From contig NZ_UOOB01000002.1 in the NCBI RefSeq assembly GCF_900564145.1, forward strand, positions 434,001 to 498,000: a DNA stretch of 64,000 nt. The letters run 5' to 3'. This DNA is from Comamonas sp. lk (lineage in GTDB: Bacteria; Pseudomonadota; Gammaproteobacteria; Burkholderiales; Burkholderiaceae_C). Under the pieces are notes generated by a model, which searched no databases, was not told where the DNA came from, and was given only the letters and a program-made list of their open reading frames with translations. Shown piece after piece: positions 38,631-48,115 of the stretch (positions within the stretch are counted from its first letter, which is position 1; each line of letters begins with the position of its first letter). Position numbers and translations under genes: made by a program.

Positions 38631-39491
38631 TCAAGGAAGCTGAGGGCGCACGATGCTCCACGCAATATCTCCGCCACGGTTTCCTATTAGGTTCAATATA
38701 TTGGCCAGCGCCGCATCTTGCCCAGGTTCTGCCTGAGCCTGCCCCTGAAAGCGCCAATGACCCGCAAGCTGCTGGCCTTTTCCGCTCAGGCGCAATGCAC
38801 CTTGCAACGTGCCCAGTTCAAACCCCAGACCCGTTCCCGATTCTGTACCCCGAGCGTCCAGGACCATGCGATAGCTGCCCAAGGGACGCAGAGTGGAGAG
38901 CCGGGACGAAAGCGACAAAGCCTTCAGCTCCAGGCTGCCGCGCATGGACGCCGCATCCAGGCTTTTTGACCATTGAAGAAAAGACGAAGACAGCTGAATA
39001 CGGCCTTCAAAGCTCAAGGTATTCCAGGGCGTACCCAAGCCCGCAAGAACCTGGGCCGGTAATTGCCAATCCAGAGCCGACAGCTGAAACAGCTGTTGAA
39101 ATGGCAGCCAGAACAGCTGTAGCCGCTGCTTCTGGCAGCAGGCATGCTCCAAGCTGACACCCATACCCCAGCCACGGTCTTGAGTGCCTGGTACCGCAGC
39201 GCTCAGGCCCGCATGCAGCTGCCAGCTCAATCGTCCCGGTAATGCCTGGGCATCCCGACTGCCTGCCCCGCCAGCCAAAACCAGCACTGCAGAGCCCTTC
39301 CAAATCGAGCCGCGTGCGTCCTGCAACAAGACGTGCCGCCCGCTCGCAGACGCAACGGTATCGGCGATCCAACGCGCAGGAAAAAACACCAGCAGACACA
39401 GCAGCCCGCCAACCAAGGCCCCCGCCAGAGCCCAGCGCCAAGGCGCACCGGCTGTTGCGGGCTTTTCCATCTCAGTTCTGCGCCATCGCAT
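38631..39491 (-). CDS. gspN: Type II secretion system protein N
   Basis: A 286-residue bitopic inner-membrane protein. One N-terminal helix (~20-42, ALAGALVGGLLCLLVFFPAR) precedes a periplasmic domain with the GspN blocks DARGSIWKGSAVLVL, LPGRLSWQL, GLGTPWNTLSFEGRIQL, SSRLSTLRPLGSYRM and a terminal NILNLIGNRGGD. In type II systems GspN is an accessory inner-membrane component. No other gsp gene is in the window, so this copy is an orphan here. It starts 12 bases after the heme oxygenase stop and is followed at once by ybaN and rrtA. ATG 39470 is an alternative start. Confidence 0.87.
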   Translation of the reverse strand: MRWRRTEMEKPATAGAPWRWALAGALVGGLLCLLVFFPARWIADTVASASGRHVLLQDARGSIWKGSAVLVLAGGAGSRDAQALPGRLSWQLHAGLSAAVPGTQDRGWGMGVSLEHACCQKQRLQLFWLPFQQLFQLSALDWQLPAQVLAGLGTPWNTLSFEGRIQLSSSFLQWSKSLDAASMRGSLELKALSLSSRLSTLRPLGSYRMVLDARGTESGTGLGFELGTLQGALRLSGKGQQLAGHWRFQGQAQAEPGQDAALANILNLIGNRGGDIAWSIVRPQLP

Positions 39492-39503
39492 GCCAGCTAT
39501 GGT

Positions 39504-40151
39504 CTAGAGCGCTGCTTCATGGGCTTCGCTGTGACCGGCAACCCGGCTTTCGGCAGGGCAAGGAAAGTGCTGCTCTAGCAAGCTGCCAAAACGGTCATAG
39601 GCCGCATTGGCTCCGGCGATCACCCGGTCTTGCGTCGCCGTGTCGCTGAGCGCTGGCGCATCCAGAGACGCCACAAATGCGCGCCAGGCCATAGCCCTGC
39701 CCTGCGGGTAGGCAGCCAGATTGCGGGCACCAAAAGTCTCCGACAAGCCCAACCGTTCCCTGGCCTCTTTGAACAAAAAAGCCGCTCCCAAGGTCGAGCC
39801 TTCCGACACATACAGCCAGCCCAAGGCCTCGGGCATGCCAACGCCTTCACTGGCCAGCGCGCTTTGAGGCACTGCAGCTCCCAAATCGGCCAGGTCCGCC
39901 AGAGAAGCTTCCTCACGCCCGCGCGCTTCCAGATCGGGAACCGCCTTCTTCACGGCGGTGTCATGAAACAAATGCTCCACATCTCGTTGAAACAGATACT
40001 GAGCCGCCACAAAGCGCGCATAGCTGCCAAGGTCCGCAAACGGATTGCCCTGCGCCATCAACTCGTGCATGCGCTCATGCTGCTGCGCCGTCTCGATCTT
40101 GAGCCGCTGAGACAGTCTGGACCCGCTCACGAGGTCGGTTTGAGCATTCAT
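39504..40151 (-). CDS. hemO: Biliverdin-producing heme oxygenase
   Basis: A 215-residue helical enzyme that opens heme to biliverdin, CO and iron in the cytoplasm. The proximal heme ligand should be His25 in ETAQQHERMHELM, and the distal helix carries GWLYVSEGSTLGAAFLF with its flexible Gly/Ser kink. AAGGAA precedes ATG 40151. It lies in the same orientation and gene string as the heme-type receptor upstream and would release iron from imported heme. Similarity is closer to the HemO/PigA/BphO group than to mammalian HO. Confidence 0.92.
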   Translation of the reverse strand: MNAQTDLVSGSRLSQRLKIETAQQHERMHELMAQGNPFADLGSYARFVAAQYLFQRDVEHLFHDTAVKKAVPDLEARGREEASLADLADLGAAVPQSALASEGVGMPEALGWLYVSEGSTLGAAFLFKEARERLGLSETFGARNLAAYPQGRAMAWRAFVASLDAPALSDTATQDRVIAGANAAYDRFGSLLEQHFPCPAESRVAGHSEAHEAAL

Positions 40152-40246
40152 ATGATTTCCTTACTTCCATTCAATCGATGAAGCGCCCCAAGCCATTGCA
40201 TCTCTGTGCAATCGGCCAGGGAAACGCTGGGCAGATCTACGTCGCC

Positions 40247-42157
40247 TCAGTTCTGCGACGGCTGCGATGTACGGCGGCGTGCCCAGGCCAGGACGGCCAG
40301 TGGCGCCAGCAGCAGCACGCTCAATGGTCCGCCACCGCCGCCATTGCTGCTGCCGCTATTTCCGCTGTTGCCCGTGTTACCAGTTCCGGTGTCAGGCTTT
40401 GTCACGGAAGTTGCTTGTACGCTGACTTTGCTGCTCACAGGCTGGCCATCGTTCTGGCTGCTGCAAGTCAGGGTGTAGCTGTTCTCGCCTTCGGCAGCCA
40501 ATACAACAGGTACCTTGCTGGCACTGGTTTGCTGCGCACCGCTCCATGCACCGCTGGCACTGCAGCTGCTGGCCTGGCTGGTAGCCCAGCTCAGCTCGAT
40601 GGTGGAGCCCACGGCAGCCGTAGTCACAGAGGCCGTCAGCGCCTGGCTGAATGCAGCAATGGGTAGTGGCACGTCGATGGAGAAAATCGTACCGTTGCCG
40701 GGCGCGGTCGTCGTCGTCGTCACCGGCTGGCCGTCACCACCGACGTTGGCCGCGCCATAGAGCTTCTGCACACCGCCCGCGACCGCGCCTGCGCTCAGGC
40801 CGGTCAGGGTTCCGCCTTCGCTACCCATGTCGAAACGGTGCAGGACTTCGTAGTTGTCGTCGGCGTGATCAGCAGCGGCTCCGACCTTGATCCGGTACAG
40901 CGTGCCCGCGCCATAGGGCGTGGCCAGGCCGGATTTTGGCGTATTCATGGTCGAACCATCGGTGGCCGTCGTACCGTAGATATTGCCGTCTGCGGCCAGC
41001 ACCAGCGGGCCTGATGGCGCACTGCCATCGGCCTGTGCCGTGCCATCTTTCGCCAAGGTGTCGCTGCCACGGAAGTAGTGCACAACGGCAAAGCTCTTGG
41101 GGTCGGACTTCTTCACGCGCCAGATCGTGCCGCCATAGCGGTTGTCCATCGTGTTACCCGCAGTGGGCGCGTTGAATTGCGTTGTACCGTAAAGCCATTC
41201 ACCAACCTCGACCATGCCGACGATGCGCTGGCCCTTGGCCGTGGGCTCGCCATCGCGTGCGCGCATAAAGGTGTGCAACAACTCGACCTTGGACGCATCG
41301 AGCGAGCCCTTGCCGGTAACGCCTTCCTCGATGGCTGCCTTACTCAGCTTGACCAACGTTCCCACCGAGCGTCCCTGATAGTCCGTGGTAAGCGCACTGT
41401 CCACCACTCCATCGGCCGATACCCCGGTCAGCACATACAAGGCCTGGTCCTTGCTGCTCCACACACTGGCCACCGGCGCGCCCCCCTTGGGGTGCAACTG
41501 CTTGTTGCCTTGCTGCTGCTCGTATTGGCAGAAATCCACTACTTTGGAGTAGCTGCGATCGGCATTCATGCGCCACAAAATATTGGCCGTGGTACTCACG
41601 CTGCAAGCCGATGCGGATTCGCCCGAGCCCATGTAGAGATTGCCTGCGGTGTCGAGTGCCATGCTTCCCAGTGGCTTGAAGTTGGGCGCTGGCAGCGCCA
41701 CAGCCTTGCCGTCCTTGATGCTGAAGACTACGGCTGCGGTTTCCCAGAAATTGCCACCCGGGGGAACGGCACCATTGCCAGAGACAAGAAAGCCGCCATC
41801 GGCAGTAGGCACCAGCGGGGTCGACCCTTGGTAGATGCTGCCCAGTAGTTCGAAGCGGTGGTTAGCACCCGTGGTGTCGAGGCCATAAACCGTGCCCTGC
41901 CCCCAGAACGCACCAGCACTCGGCGAGGCACCGAGGAAGGTGTGGCCATAGAGGCGGCCATCAGTAGCCAGCACTGGCGGTACAGCCGGCTTGGCACCTC
42001 CCTTGTTCTCGCCACCAAACTTGTGCAGCACCGTGGGCTTGAAGGCGGCTGGCAGCGTCTGAGCCACGGCATGCGCCAAGGGTAGAGCCAGTGCCAGAGC
42101 GGGAACTGCGACACGTGCAACACGCCGCAGAGCGGGTTGGATTGAATTCATGGCCAT
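40247..42157 (-). CDS. GlyGly-CTERM protein with GloVer-type repeats, copy 1
   Basis: About 636 residues. A signal peptide (MAMNSIQPALRRVARV to AVAQ) is followed by Gloeo/Verruco-type repeats, seen as VLATDGRLYG, ADGNIYGTTATDG and GTLYRIKVG, probably forming a beta-propeller. An Ig-like domain comes next (TIELSWATSQASSCSASG, with paired Cys). The tail is the GlyGly-CTERM triad: a glycine run at ~606-610, a hydrophobic helix (PLSVLLLAPLAVLAWA) and RRR. Such tails mark type II secretion cargo cleaved by rhombosortase. AGGAAAG fixes the start at 42157; the ORF extends 81 codons further without homology. Ligand unknown; a role in heme or hemoprotein capture is inferred from the neighbours. Confidence 0.83.
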   Translation of the reverse strand: MAMNSIQPALRRVARVAVPALALALPLAHAVAQTLPAAFKPTVLHKFGGENKGGAKPAVPPVLATDGRLYGHTFLGASPSAGAFWGQGTVYGLDTTGANHRFELLGSIYQGSTPLVPTADGGFLVSGNGAVPPGGNFWETAAVVFSIKDGKAVALPAPNFKPLGSMALDTAGNLYMGSGESASACSVSTTANILWRMNADRSYSKVVDFCQYEQQQGNKQLHPKGGAPVASVWSSKDQALYVLTGVSADGVVDSALTTDYQGRSVGTLVKLSKAAIEEGVTGKGSLDASKVELLHTFMRARDGEPTAKGQRIVGMVEVGEWLYGTTQFNAPTAGNTMDNRYGGTIWRVKKSDPKSFAVVHYFRGSDTLAKDGTAQADGSAPSGPLVLAADGNIYGTTATDGSTMNTPKSGLATPYGAGTLYRIKVGAAADHADDNYEVLHRFDMGSEGGTLTGLSAGAVAGGVQKLYGAANVGGDGQPVTTTTTAPGNGTIFSIDVPLPIAAFSQALTASVTTAAVGSTIELSWATSQASSCSASGAWSGAQQTSASKVPVVLAAEGENSYTLTCSSQNDGQPVSSKVSVQATSVTKPDTGTGNTGNSGNSGSSNGGGGGPLSVLLLAPLAVLAWARRRTSQPSQN

Positions 42158-42197
42158 TGACTTTCCTGGTGTGAAAAACGATGAGAAAAGAACACGC

Positions 42198-44321
42198 TCA
42201 ACCGAGCGTCTGGGAGTTGCGTGCGCGGCGGCGGTAGACTGCCAAGCCCGCCAAGGGAGCCAAAAGCCACAAAGCCAAAGGCCCGCCGCCGCCATTGCCG
42301 TAGGACACCTGATTGCCGTCTTCGGCGGTTGCCGGGGTGCTGACATAAACCACGGCGGCAGCAGAAACCTGGGCACCTGCTGCGCCGCCTGCCACATCAC
42401 AGGTCAGGGTGTAGCGATAAGTGCCTCGGGCCGGACGTAGATCGACGCTGCCCTGTGTAGCCACAGAACCCACCCAGTCACCTGCTGTCGATGCCGCCGA
42501 GCATTGCTTGGTGTTGTTGGTGATCCAGGTCAGCGAGACGGTTTCGCCGGCCTTGATCTCACCGGCGCTGGCTACCAGGCTTGCGTCAGCGCGCGGGGTT
42601 TCGGCCGAATCCACCGCGAGCTGGAAAATGGTGCCGAAATCGGTGGCCACGGTCAGGCCCGCACTGTTCAGATAGTGGCCGCCCATGGCCGTCACGCCAT
42701 ACAGACGGCCGTCGGAGCCAGTGCGCACGCCTACGGGCTTGCGACCATCCTTGCCAGAGAAGGAGTGCACCAGCTCAAAACCGCTTTGCGTCACCTGGCC
42801 GTCGCCATTCACCACCATGCTTGCCGGCCGGATACGGTAGACCGCACCGCAGCCGACTTCGGAGTTGGCTGCCGCGCTGGACGGCACGCACAGATTGCCA
42901 CCGCCGGACATGGTGGTGCCGTAGATGGCCCCATCAGCCCCCAGGGCCATGGGGCCGCGCGGCGTCGCACCGTCGGCATTGCTGAAGGTATGAAGTATCT
43001 GCAGCGGGCCGCCCGCCTTGGCAATGCGGTACAGCGCGCCATAGGGCTTGGGGCCGTCGTAATAGGGCAAATCCTTGATGTAACTCAGCGTGGCGCTTGG
43101 CGCCCACTTGCGCGAGCCGCAGGACGGGTTGTCGCGCGTGACGCTCTTGATATAAGTCCCGGTGATGCTGCTGTTGACATGCACATAGCAGTCGCCTACC
43201 GAAGTCCCGCCGTACAAATATCCATCACCACCATCGATCAGCGAAGACAGGCTGTGCTCCTGCCCGGAGCCCATGGTCCGGTTGGTCACATCGCCACCCG
43301 CCGTCACTCCCGCTTCGTACGGAATGCCGCTGGGATAGAGCACAAAGCCTTCGCTGTTGGCGTTGTCATGGATATTGATTTCGCCTTCGGCCAGCGTGAA
43401 GGTATGCAGCACGGCAAAGCCCGAGCCGTCGGCTGCATTGATGCGATAGAGCGTGCCCGTGGGCGTAGTGAGGGCTGTCGGCGTGGTGGGAGCCAGCGGC
43501 AGGCCACGGTTGTATGCGGTCACGCCATACAGCACACCATCCTTGCCCAGAATCAGGTCGTTTGCCGTCTGGCGCATGCCTGAAGGCCCGACGGAAAACT
43601 CATGCAGCGTGCTTACGCTGCCGGAGGCGATATGGAGCTTGAAAATCCGCCCCTGCCCCTTGGGCCCCTTGTCGATACCATACAGGTTGTCCTGCGCATC
43701 GATGACCAGTGCGCCATTGGGCGAGTACAGCTGGCCGCGCGTACCCTGCACCAAGGCGGAATTGGCACCGTCATAGTCGGTGCGGACAATAACGCCCAGA
43801 CCTACGGCAGGGGAATAGGAAATATCGCTGGGCTGGTTCTTGCCTGCATATTTTTGGCCGTTGATGGTCGTCATCACCGCATACAGGCTGCCGTCAGATG
43901 CGCGCACCGGCGTCCCCGAGATGCGGCCGTGCAGATCATTGGCCGGGTTATAGGCTACGCGCTCGTAGACCGAGACACCGGCTCGCATGGTGTACATGCC
44001 AAAAGAGGTGTACATCTGCGAGGACAGAATCGACGGCCCGCCGCCGTTGAAACCGCCAAACAGATAGCCGGCGCTTGAACCAGGACGCACCGCATACAAA
44101 GGCGGCGAACTTGGGTAACGGGCTCCGGGCCAGCCAATGGTTCCATCGGGCGTGGTGACGTCGTCACCGGCAGGGCGCAGCGCGGTGAGCATGGTCAGCT
44201 TGACGTCGCTTACCTTGGTCTGTGCAAGGGATGGCAAGGCCGCGCACAGCGCACCGGCGGCCAAGCAGGCAGCCACGCTGCGACGCCATGGCATGCCATG
44301 GGAAACGGAAAAGGACATCAT
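42198..44321 (-). CDS. GlyGly-CTERM protein with GloVer-type repeats, copy 2
   Basis: About 707 residues and a homologue of the next gene in the string. A signal peptide (MMSFSVSHGM to LPSLAQ) precedes a long propeller-like region with GKDGVLYGVTAYN, GADGAIYGTTMSGGG, GSDGRLYGVTAMGG and the strand motif LHTFSNADGATPRGP. An Ig-like domain (TVSLTWITNNTKQCSAAS) and a GlyGly-CTERM tail follow: glycines ~677-680, helix PLALWLLAPLAGLAVY, then RRRAR. GGAG places the start at 44321, 53 bases after the receptor stop; the copy 1 gene follows 40 bases on. The large ORF upstream extension is out of frame with the receptor and rejected. Function is unknown. Confidence 0.83.
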   Translation of the reverse strand: MMSFSVSHGMPWRRSVAACLAAGALCAALPSLAQTKVSDVKLTMLTALRPAGDDVTTPDGTIGWPGARYPSSPPLYAVRPGSSAGYLFGGFNGGGPSILSSQMYTSFGMYTMRAGVSVYERVAYNPANDLHGRISGTPVRASDGSLYAVMTTINGQKYAGKNQPSDISYSPAVGLGVIVRTDYDGANSALVQGTRGQLYSPNGALVIDAQDNLYGIDKGPKGQGRIFKLHIASGSVSTLHEFSVGPSGMRQTANDLILGKDGVLYGVTAYNRGLPLAPTTPTALTTPTGTLYRINAADGSGFAVLHTFTLAEGEINIHDNANSEGFVLYPSGIPYEAGVTAGGDVTNRTMGSGQEHSLSSLIDGGDGYLYGGTSVGDCYVHVNSSITGTYIKSVTRDNPSCGSRKWAPSATLSYIKDLPYYDGPKPYGALYRIAKAGGPLQILHTFSNADGATPRGPMALGADGAIYGTTMSGGGNLCVPSSAAANSEVGCGAVYRIRPASMVVNGDGQVTQSGFELVHSFSGKDGRKPVGVRTGSDGRLYGVTAMGGHYLNSAGLTVATDFGTIFQLAVDSAETPRADASLVASAGEIKAGETVSLTWITNNTKQCSAASTAGDWVGSVATQGSVDLRPARGTYRYTLTCDVAGGAAGAQVSAAAVVYVSTPATAEDGNQVSYGNGGGGPLALWLLAPLAGLAVYRRRARNSQTLG

Positions 44322-44374
44322 GCGGATCTCCAGCAAAGCAATGGGGGATGGGTCTGACATGCGCAGACCGGGAA

Positions 44375-46981
44375 TCAGAACGTGATCGACAAGGTGGCTG
44401 TGGCCGTGCGACCCGGGCCGATGAAGTAGCTGCCGCCCTGCATTTCTGAGTAGTTCAGGTCGCGCAGGTTGTTGATGGCGACACGCAAGATGGCATTCGA
44501 GGAAATCTCGTAACTGGCCCACAGATCGAATAACCGCCAGGACTTCTGGTTGTAGCGCTCGCCCTGTGCCGTCCAGACGCTGCTATTGGTGCTGGGTGCC
44601 TGAAAGCGCATGCGACCGCCGAGCGTGAGTTTTTTGTCGAGCAGTCGCACACCCGCGCTCAGGCTGGCGGTTTTCTTGGGCGGCAGCACATACCAGATGT
44701 TGGCGTCACCCGCCTGGCCCAGATTGTTGTTGGGGTAGCCCGTCAGGCTGCCCAGAGGAAAGGAGTCATACCCCCCTTTGCCGGTATTGACGAGCATGTG
44801 GGTGTAATTGAGGCTGCCGAACACGCGACCGTTGTCATAGTCGCCCTGCAGCTCCAGGCCTTTGCTGCGAAACGGGTCCTGCAGATTCACATAGGCATAC
44901 GGCCCCAGCAGGCCGCCGCCGGCGGTATCTATGGGCGACATGATGCGCGCCAGGGTCACATAGTCCTTGACCTTGTTGTTGAACCAGGCGGCCTTGACGC
45001 GCAGCTTGTCGCCCCGGCTGAGAACGTCGTCAAACATGCCGTTGGCACCGACTTCCCAGTTGCGCGAACGCTCGGCGCGCAAATCCGGATTGGGATAGTA
45101 AGGGAAGAGGCTGCCTGTGTGCTGACCCCACATCAGCGCTTCCGTCAGCGCCGGTGGGCGCATGCCCCGGCCTACGCTGGCGAACAGCTGAACAGCTTCT
45201 ATCGGTTTGAGCGCCAGTGCCAGGCGGGGCGCAAACGCACCGTCGTTTCGATCCGCCTTGAAGCGGGTGTACAAGGCCGTGGCAGGCGGGCGCACGCCCG
45301 GAGGATTGATCAGCGAGCCCACACGCATGCGACCATCGCCCTGCATGCCATACCAGTCATAGCGCAGGCCGCCGGTCAGCTCCAGCCAATCGCTGTGCAT
45401 CCAGTTGACTTCACCAAACAGACTGGCCACGGTGCGCTTGCCTTTGGGGGTAGCGCCCGAATACAAAGCCGTCGTTCCCGCATCGGCCCCCACGGACAGA
45501 GCCTGCGCCTGCGGATCGGTCCAGTCATGGAAGAACTCCGCTCCAGTCTTGACCAGTGCCGCATCCTTGGGCCCCCATTTCAGGCGGGAGGTGTTCTCCA
45601 GCGTGCCGCCCACAGTGCTGGTCTGGTAGCGCAGATCGTAGGCGTAAGAGTCCAGCGTGCCGCCCGCATAGCGGTGGGCCTGGTTGCGGGTGCGGGTGTA
45701 GTAGAGGCTGGACTTGAGGTCCACCAAGGCGTTTTCTGACGGATTCCAGGCATAGTTGGCCAGCAAGGTGTCGGTGCGGACATGGTTGAGAATGCCGCCG
45801 CCGCTGGCCGACTGCGGCTTCTCGCCAAACTTGGCATCCATGCCGATATAGCTGAACTTGATCTGCTGCTCGGGTGCAAAGCGCCAGGTGCTCTTGAGCA
45901 GGACCGAGGTCTGATCCTGGGAAGTCAGCTGGCTCACGCCATGGGTGGTCCCGTCCCTTTGACTCGAAGCTGATTCACGTCGGCCTTTTTCAAACTCACC
46001 CACTTTTTTTCGGCTGACCAGCATCACCATATCGAGGTCTTCGCTGGGTTTGAGACCCAGGGCGGCACTGCCGGCAAAGTGATAGCCATTGCTGCCGCTG
46101 GACAGGTTCAGGCGTGCCCCGCGGGTTTGCCCATCCTTGACCAGATCGTCGGCCTCCAGCGTGCGAAAGTTGACGACACCGGCAATCATTCCCGCACCGC
46201 CCACCGTGGAGGTCGGACCTTTGGAGATGTCCACGCCACCGATCATTTCCGGGTCCAGGTACACCGAGCCATTGGAGCCATGGCCGCTTTGCTGGTAGTT
46301 CTGGCGCGTACCGTCAATCATCACGTTGACGCGACCAAAGTCCTGCATGCCCCGGATATTCACCGAAACGCCAGGGTCCATGCGGCTTTGCGAGGTGTAC
46401 ACCCCTGGCACCTCGGCAAGCACATCGGCGGTGTTGCGCGGCGGCAGCCGGTCTATCTCTTCGCGTGTGACCACAGCCACCGAACCGGCCGTTTCAAACA
46501 CCTGCTGGCGGGCATCCTTTTTGGCGACCACGGTCACCTCGCCCATGTTGCGCTCCTGCGCTTGGGCTCGAACACCGTCTGGATTTTTCAGCGCGCGTGC
46601 CGGAGCCGATCGGATGCGCCATGCGCCCTGCCCTTCGCTTTGCGCTTGCAGAGGATGACTCTCTAGCAGCGAATCCAGCACGCCTTGGATCGTGGCCACA
46701 CCCTTGAAACCGCGGCTTTGCTTGCCCTGAACCAGTTCGGGGTCGTAGGCAATCATGATCTGCGCCTCGCGAGCCAGCTGGTTCAGCGCAGTCTCCACGG
46801 ACGCAGCCGGAATCGAGAACGAGCGCAAGGCCTTGTCGGAAGCTTGCGTGGCAGGCTGAGCATTCGCGACCAGCGGCAGCAGCGTGCCCGAAGTCAGGCT
46901 GACGGCAGCAGCAGCCATGGCGAGCACGGTGGGGCGCCAATGGGCAGGAGCACGCATGCGCGGCAGGCGACGGGAGGGCAT
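44375..46981 (-). CDS. TonB-dependent heme/hemoprotein receptor with STN signalling domain
   Basis: An 868-residue outer-membrane receptor. The signal peptide (to ~residue 42) is followed by an STN/secretin_N domain (~48-120, RSFSIPAASVETALNQLARE, IQGVLDSLLESHPLQ), then a plug with VVTREEIDRLPPRNTADVLAEV as the TonB-linked start, DFGRVNVMIDGTRQNYQQSG, DISKGPTST and a 22-strand barrel ending in Phe. The plug and barrel resemble the hemin/hemoglobin receptor group (BhuR/HasR type). The STN domain and the upstream sigma-FecR pair indicate transmembrane signalling on ligand binding. AAAGGA precedes ATG 46981. The ligand is inferred from family resemblance and hemO. Confidence 0.88.
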   Translation of the reverse strand: MPSRRLPRMRAPAHWRPTVLAMAAAAVSLTSGTLLPLVANAQPATQASDKALRSFSIPAASVETALNQLAREAQIMIAYDPELVQGKQSRGFKGVATIQGVLDSLLESHPLQAQSEGQGAWRIRSAPARALKNPDGVRAQAQERNMGEVTVVAKKDARQQVFETAGSVAVVTREEIDRLPPRNTADVLAEVPGVYTSQSRMDPGVSVNIRGMQDFGRVNVMIDGTRQNYQQSGHGSNGSVYLDPEMIGGVDISKGPTSTVGGAGMIAGVVNFRTLEADDLVKDGQTRGARLNLSSGSNGYHFAGSAALGLKPSEDLDMVMLVSRKKVGEFEKGRRESASSQRDGTTHGVSQLTSQDQTSVLLKSTWRFAPEQQIKFSYIGMDAKFGEKPQSASGGGILNHVRTDTLLANYAWNPSENALVDLKSSLYYTRTRNQAHRYAGGTLDSYAYDLRYQTSTVGGTLENTSRLKWGPKDAALVKTGAEFFHDWTDPQAQALSVGADAGTTALYSGATPKGKRTVASLFGEVNWMHSDWLELTGGLRYDWYGMQGDGRMRVGSLINPPGVRPPATALYTRFKADRNDGAFAPRLALALKPIEAVQLFASVGRGMRPPALTEALMWGQHTGSLFPYYPNPDLRAERSRNWEVGANGMFDDVLSRGDKLRVKAAWFNNKVKDYVTLARIMSPIDTAGGGLLGPYAYVNLQDPFRSKGLELQGDYDNGRVFGSLNYTHMLVNTGKGGYDSFPLGSLTGYPNNNLGQAGDANIWYVLPPKKTASLSAGVRLLDKKLTLGGRMRFQAPSTNSSVWTAQGERYNQKSWRLFDLWASYEISSNAILRVAINNLRDLNYSEMQGGSYFIGPGRTATATLSITF

Positions 46982-47134
46982 TGAAAAGTCCTTTCATGAA
47001 AGCCGCCGCATCAGACCGACCGAACGACAAGTCTGTTTTGAGGCGCTACTGTCAACAAGGACGAAGCAATTCGCCAAACCCGTAATTTTTTTGCAAAAAA
47101 TTTGTTGATATCAGCTGTACCAAGAAGTGCCAAG

Positions 47135-48115
47135 TCAGCCACGCGGCATCAGCGTGACCCAGTAGCGCGTGCGTCGGTGCAGCTCTATGGGCCAGGTTTT
47201 CTGCAGCAAGTCCAGGCTGCGCTCGGTGTCCTTCAAGCTGAACACTCCGGAAATGCGCAGCTGCGCCACACGCTCATCGCAAGCAAGATGACCGAGCCGA
47301 TAGCGACCTAGCTGCGCCACAAACACCGACAGCGGCATGCTGCGCGCCACCAGTACGCCATCCGTCCAGGCGTCGTCATCGCCATTACTTGCCTGCAGCT
47401 CATGAACCTGGCCGGTATCAAACCAGGCTTGCTGGCCCTGGCGCAGAACTCGCACTTCGGAAGAACCATGGGGCTGCAGCTCGACCGCATCGCTTTGCAC
47501 CTGCACCTGGGTGCCGTCTTCCTGAAGATGGGTTTGAAACCGGGTTCCCAGCGCCCGCACCCGCCCATGCATCGTCTGCACAAGCAAAGGTCTGTAATGC
47601 TGTGCACCGGTATCGGCACCCGAACTCAGAGCGATCCGCCCCTTGAGCAAAACCAGGCGGCGCTCATTCTCATCAAAGCGCAGATCCACCGCCGTCGCGG
47701 TATCCATGAGCAGCACCGAGCCATCGGCCAGCACCACGCGGCGCACTTCGCCCACACCGGTGCGCAGATCGGCAAGCAAGGCGCTTTCAGACCAAGGCTG
47801 GCGCAACAACAACGCCGTACATCCCGTGCCCATGGCAACGGCCAACAGTCCCATGGCCTTGCGCCGCCCCATGTGCTTGCGGGCGGCATCCATGGTTTGC
47901 TGCGCCAGGGCTGCCGGCACGGGCGGCATGGAGGCGAAACGGCCTTGAATGCACTGCAACCGCTCCCAGGCCAGGGCATGCTCGGGCGCGGCCTCTCTCC
48001 AGCGCAGGCACTCATCCCAGGCAGCTGGCGAGGCGTTGCCGGACTGAAGCCGCACCATCCATGCAATCGCCTGCTGAACGACGGCGGGCGAAGGCTCACG
48101 GGCAAAGCCGCTCAT
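47135..48115 (-). CDS. FecR-type anti-sigma/signal transducer
   Basis: A 326-residue inner-membrane regulator. The N-terminal cytoplasmic DUF4880-like region (QQAIAWMVRLQSGNASPAAW, HALAWERLQ) would bind the sigma factor; one membrane segment lies at ~residues 87-103. The periplasmic FecR domain has RTGVGEVRRVVLADGSVLLM, ALGTRFQTHLQEDGTQVQVQ and a C-terminal STN-like DERVAQLRISGVFSL that should touch the receptor STN domain. The start overlaps the sigma stop by four bases. The set sigma-FecR-receptor matches the HurI-HurR-BhuR and HasI-HasS-HasR layouts. Confidence 0.92.
   Translation of the reverse strand: MSGFAREPSPAVVQQAIAWMVRLQSGNASPAAWDECLRWREAAPEHALAWERLQCIQGRFASMPPVPAALAQQTMDAARKHMGRRKAMGLLAVAMGTGCTALLLRQPWSESALLADLRTGVGEVRRVVLADGSVLLMDTATAVDLRFDENERRLVLLKGRIALSSGADTGAQHYRPLLVQTMHGRVRALGTRFQTHLQEDGTQVQVQSDAVELQPHGSSEVRVLRQGQQAWFDTGQVHELQASNGDDDAWTDGVLVARSMPLSVFVAQLGRYRLGHLACDERVAQLRISGVFSLKDTERSLDLLQKTWPIELHRRTRYWVTLMPRG

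Noticed and set aside
42158..42400. N-terminal extension of GlyGly-CTERM copy 1
   Set aside because: It overlaps the end of the copy 2 gene, shows no homology, and a signal peptide with a good ribosome-binding site begins at 42157.
46982..47134. FecI-type promoter before the heme-like receptor
   Set aside because: An A-rich tract and a CGTCC block exist, but their 21-base spacing does not fit the known FecI-class promoters, so no site was called.
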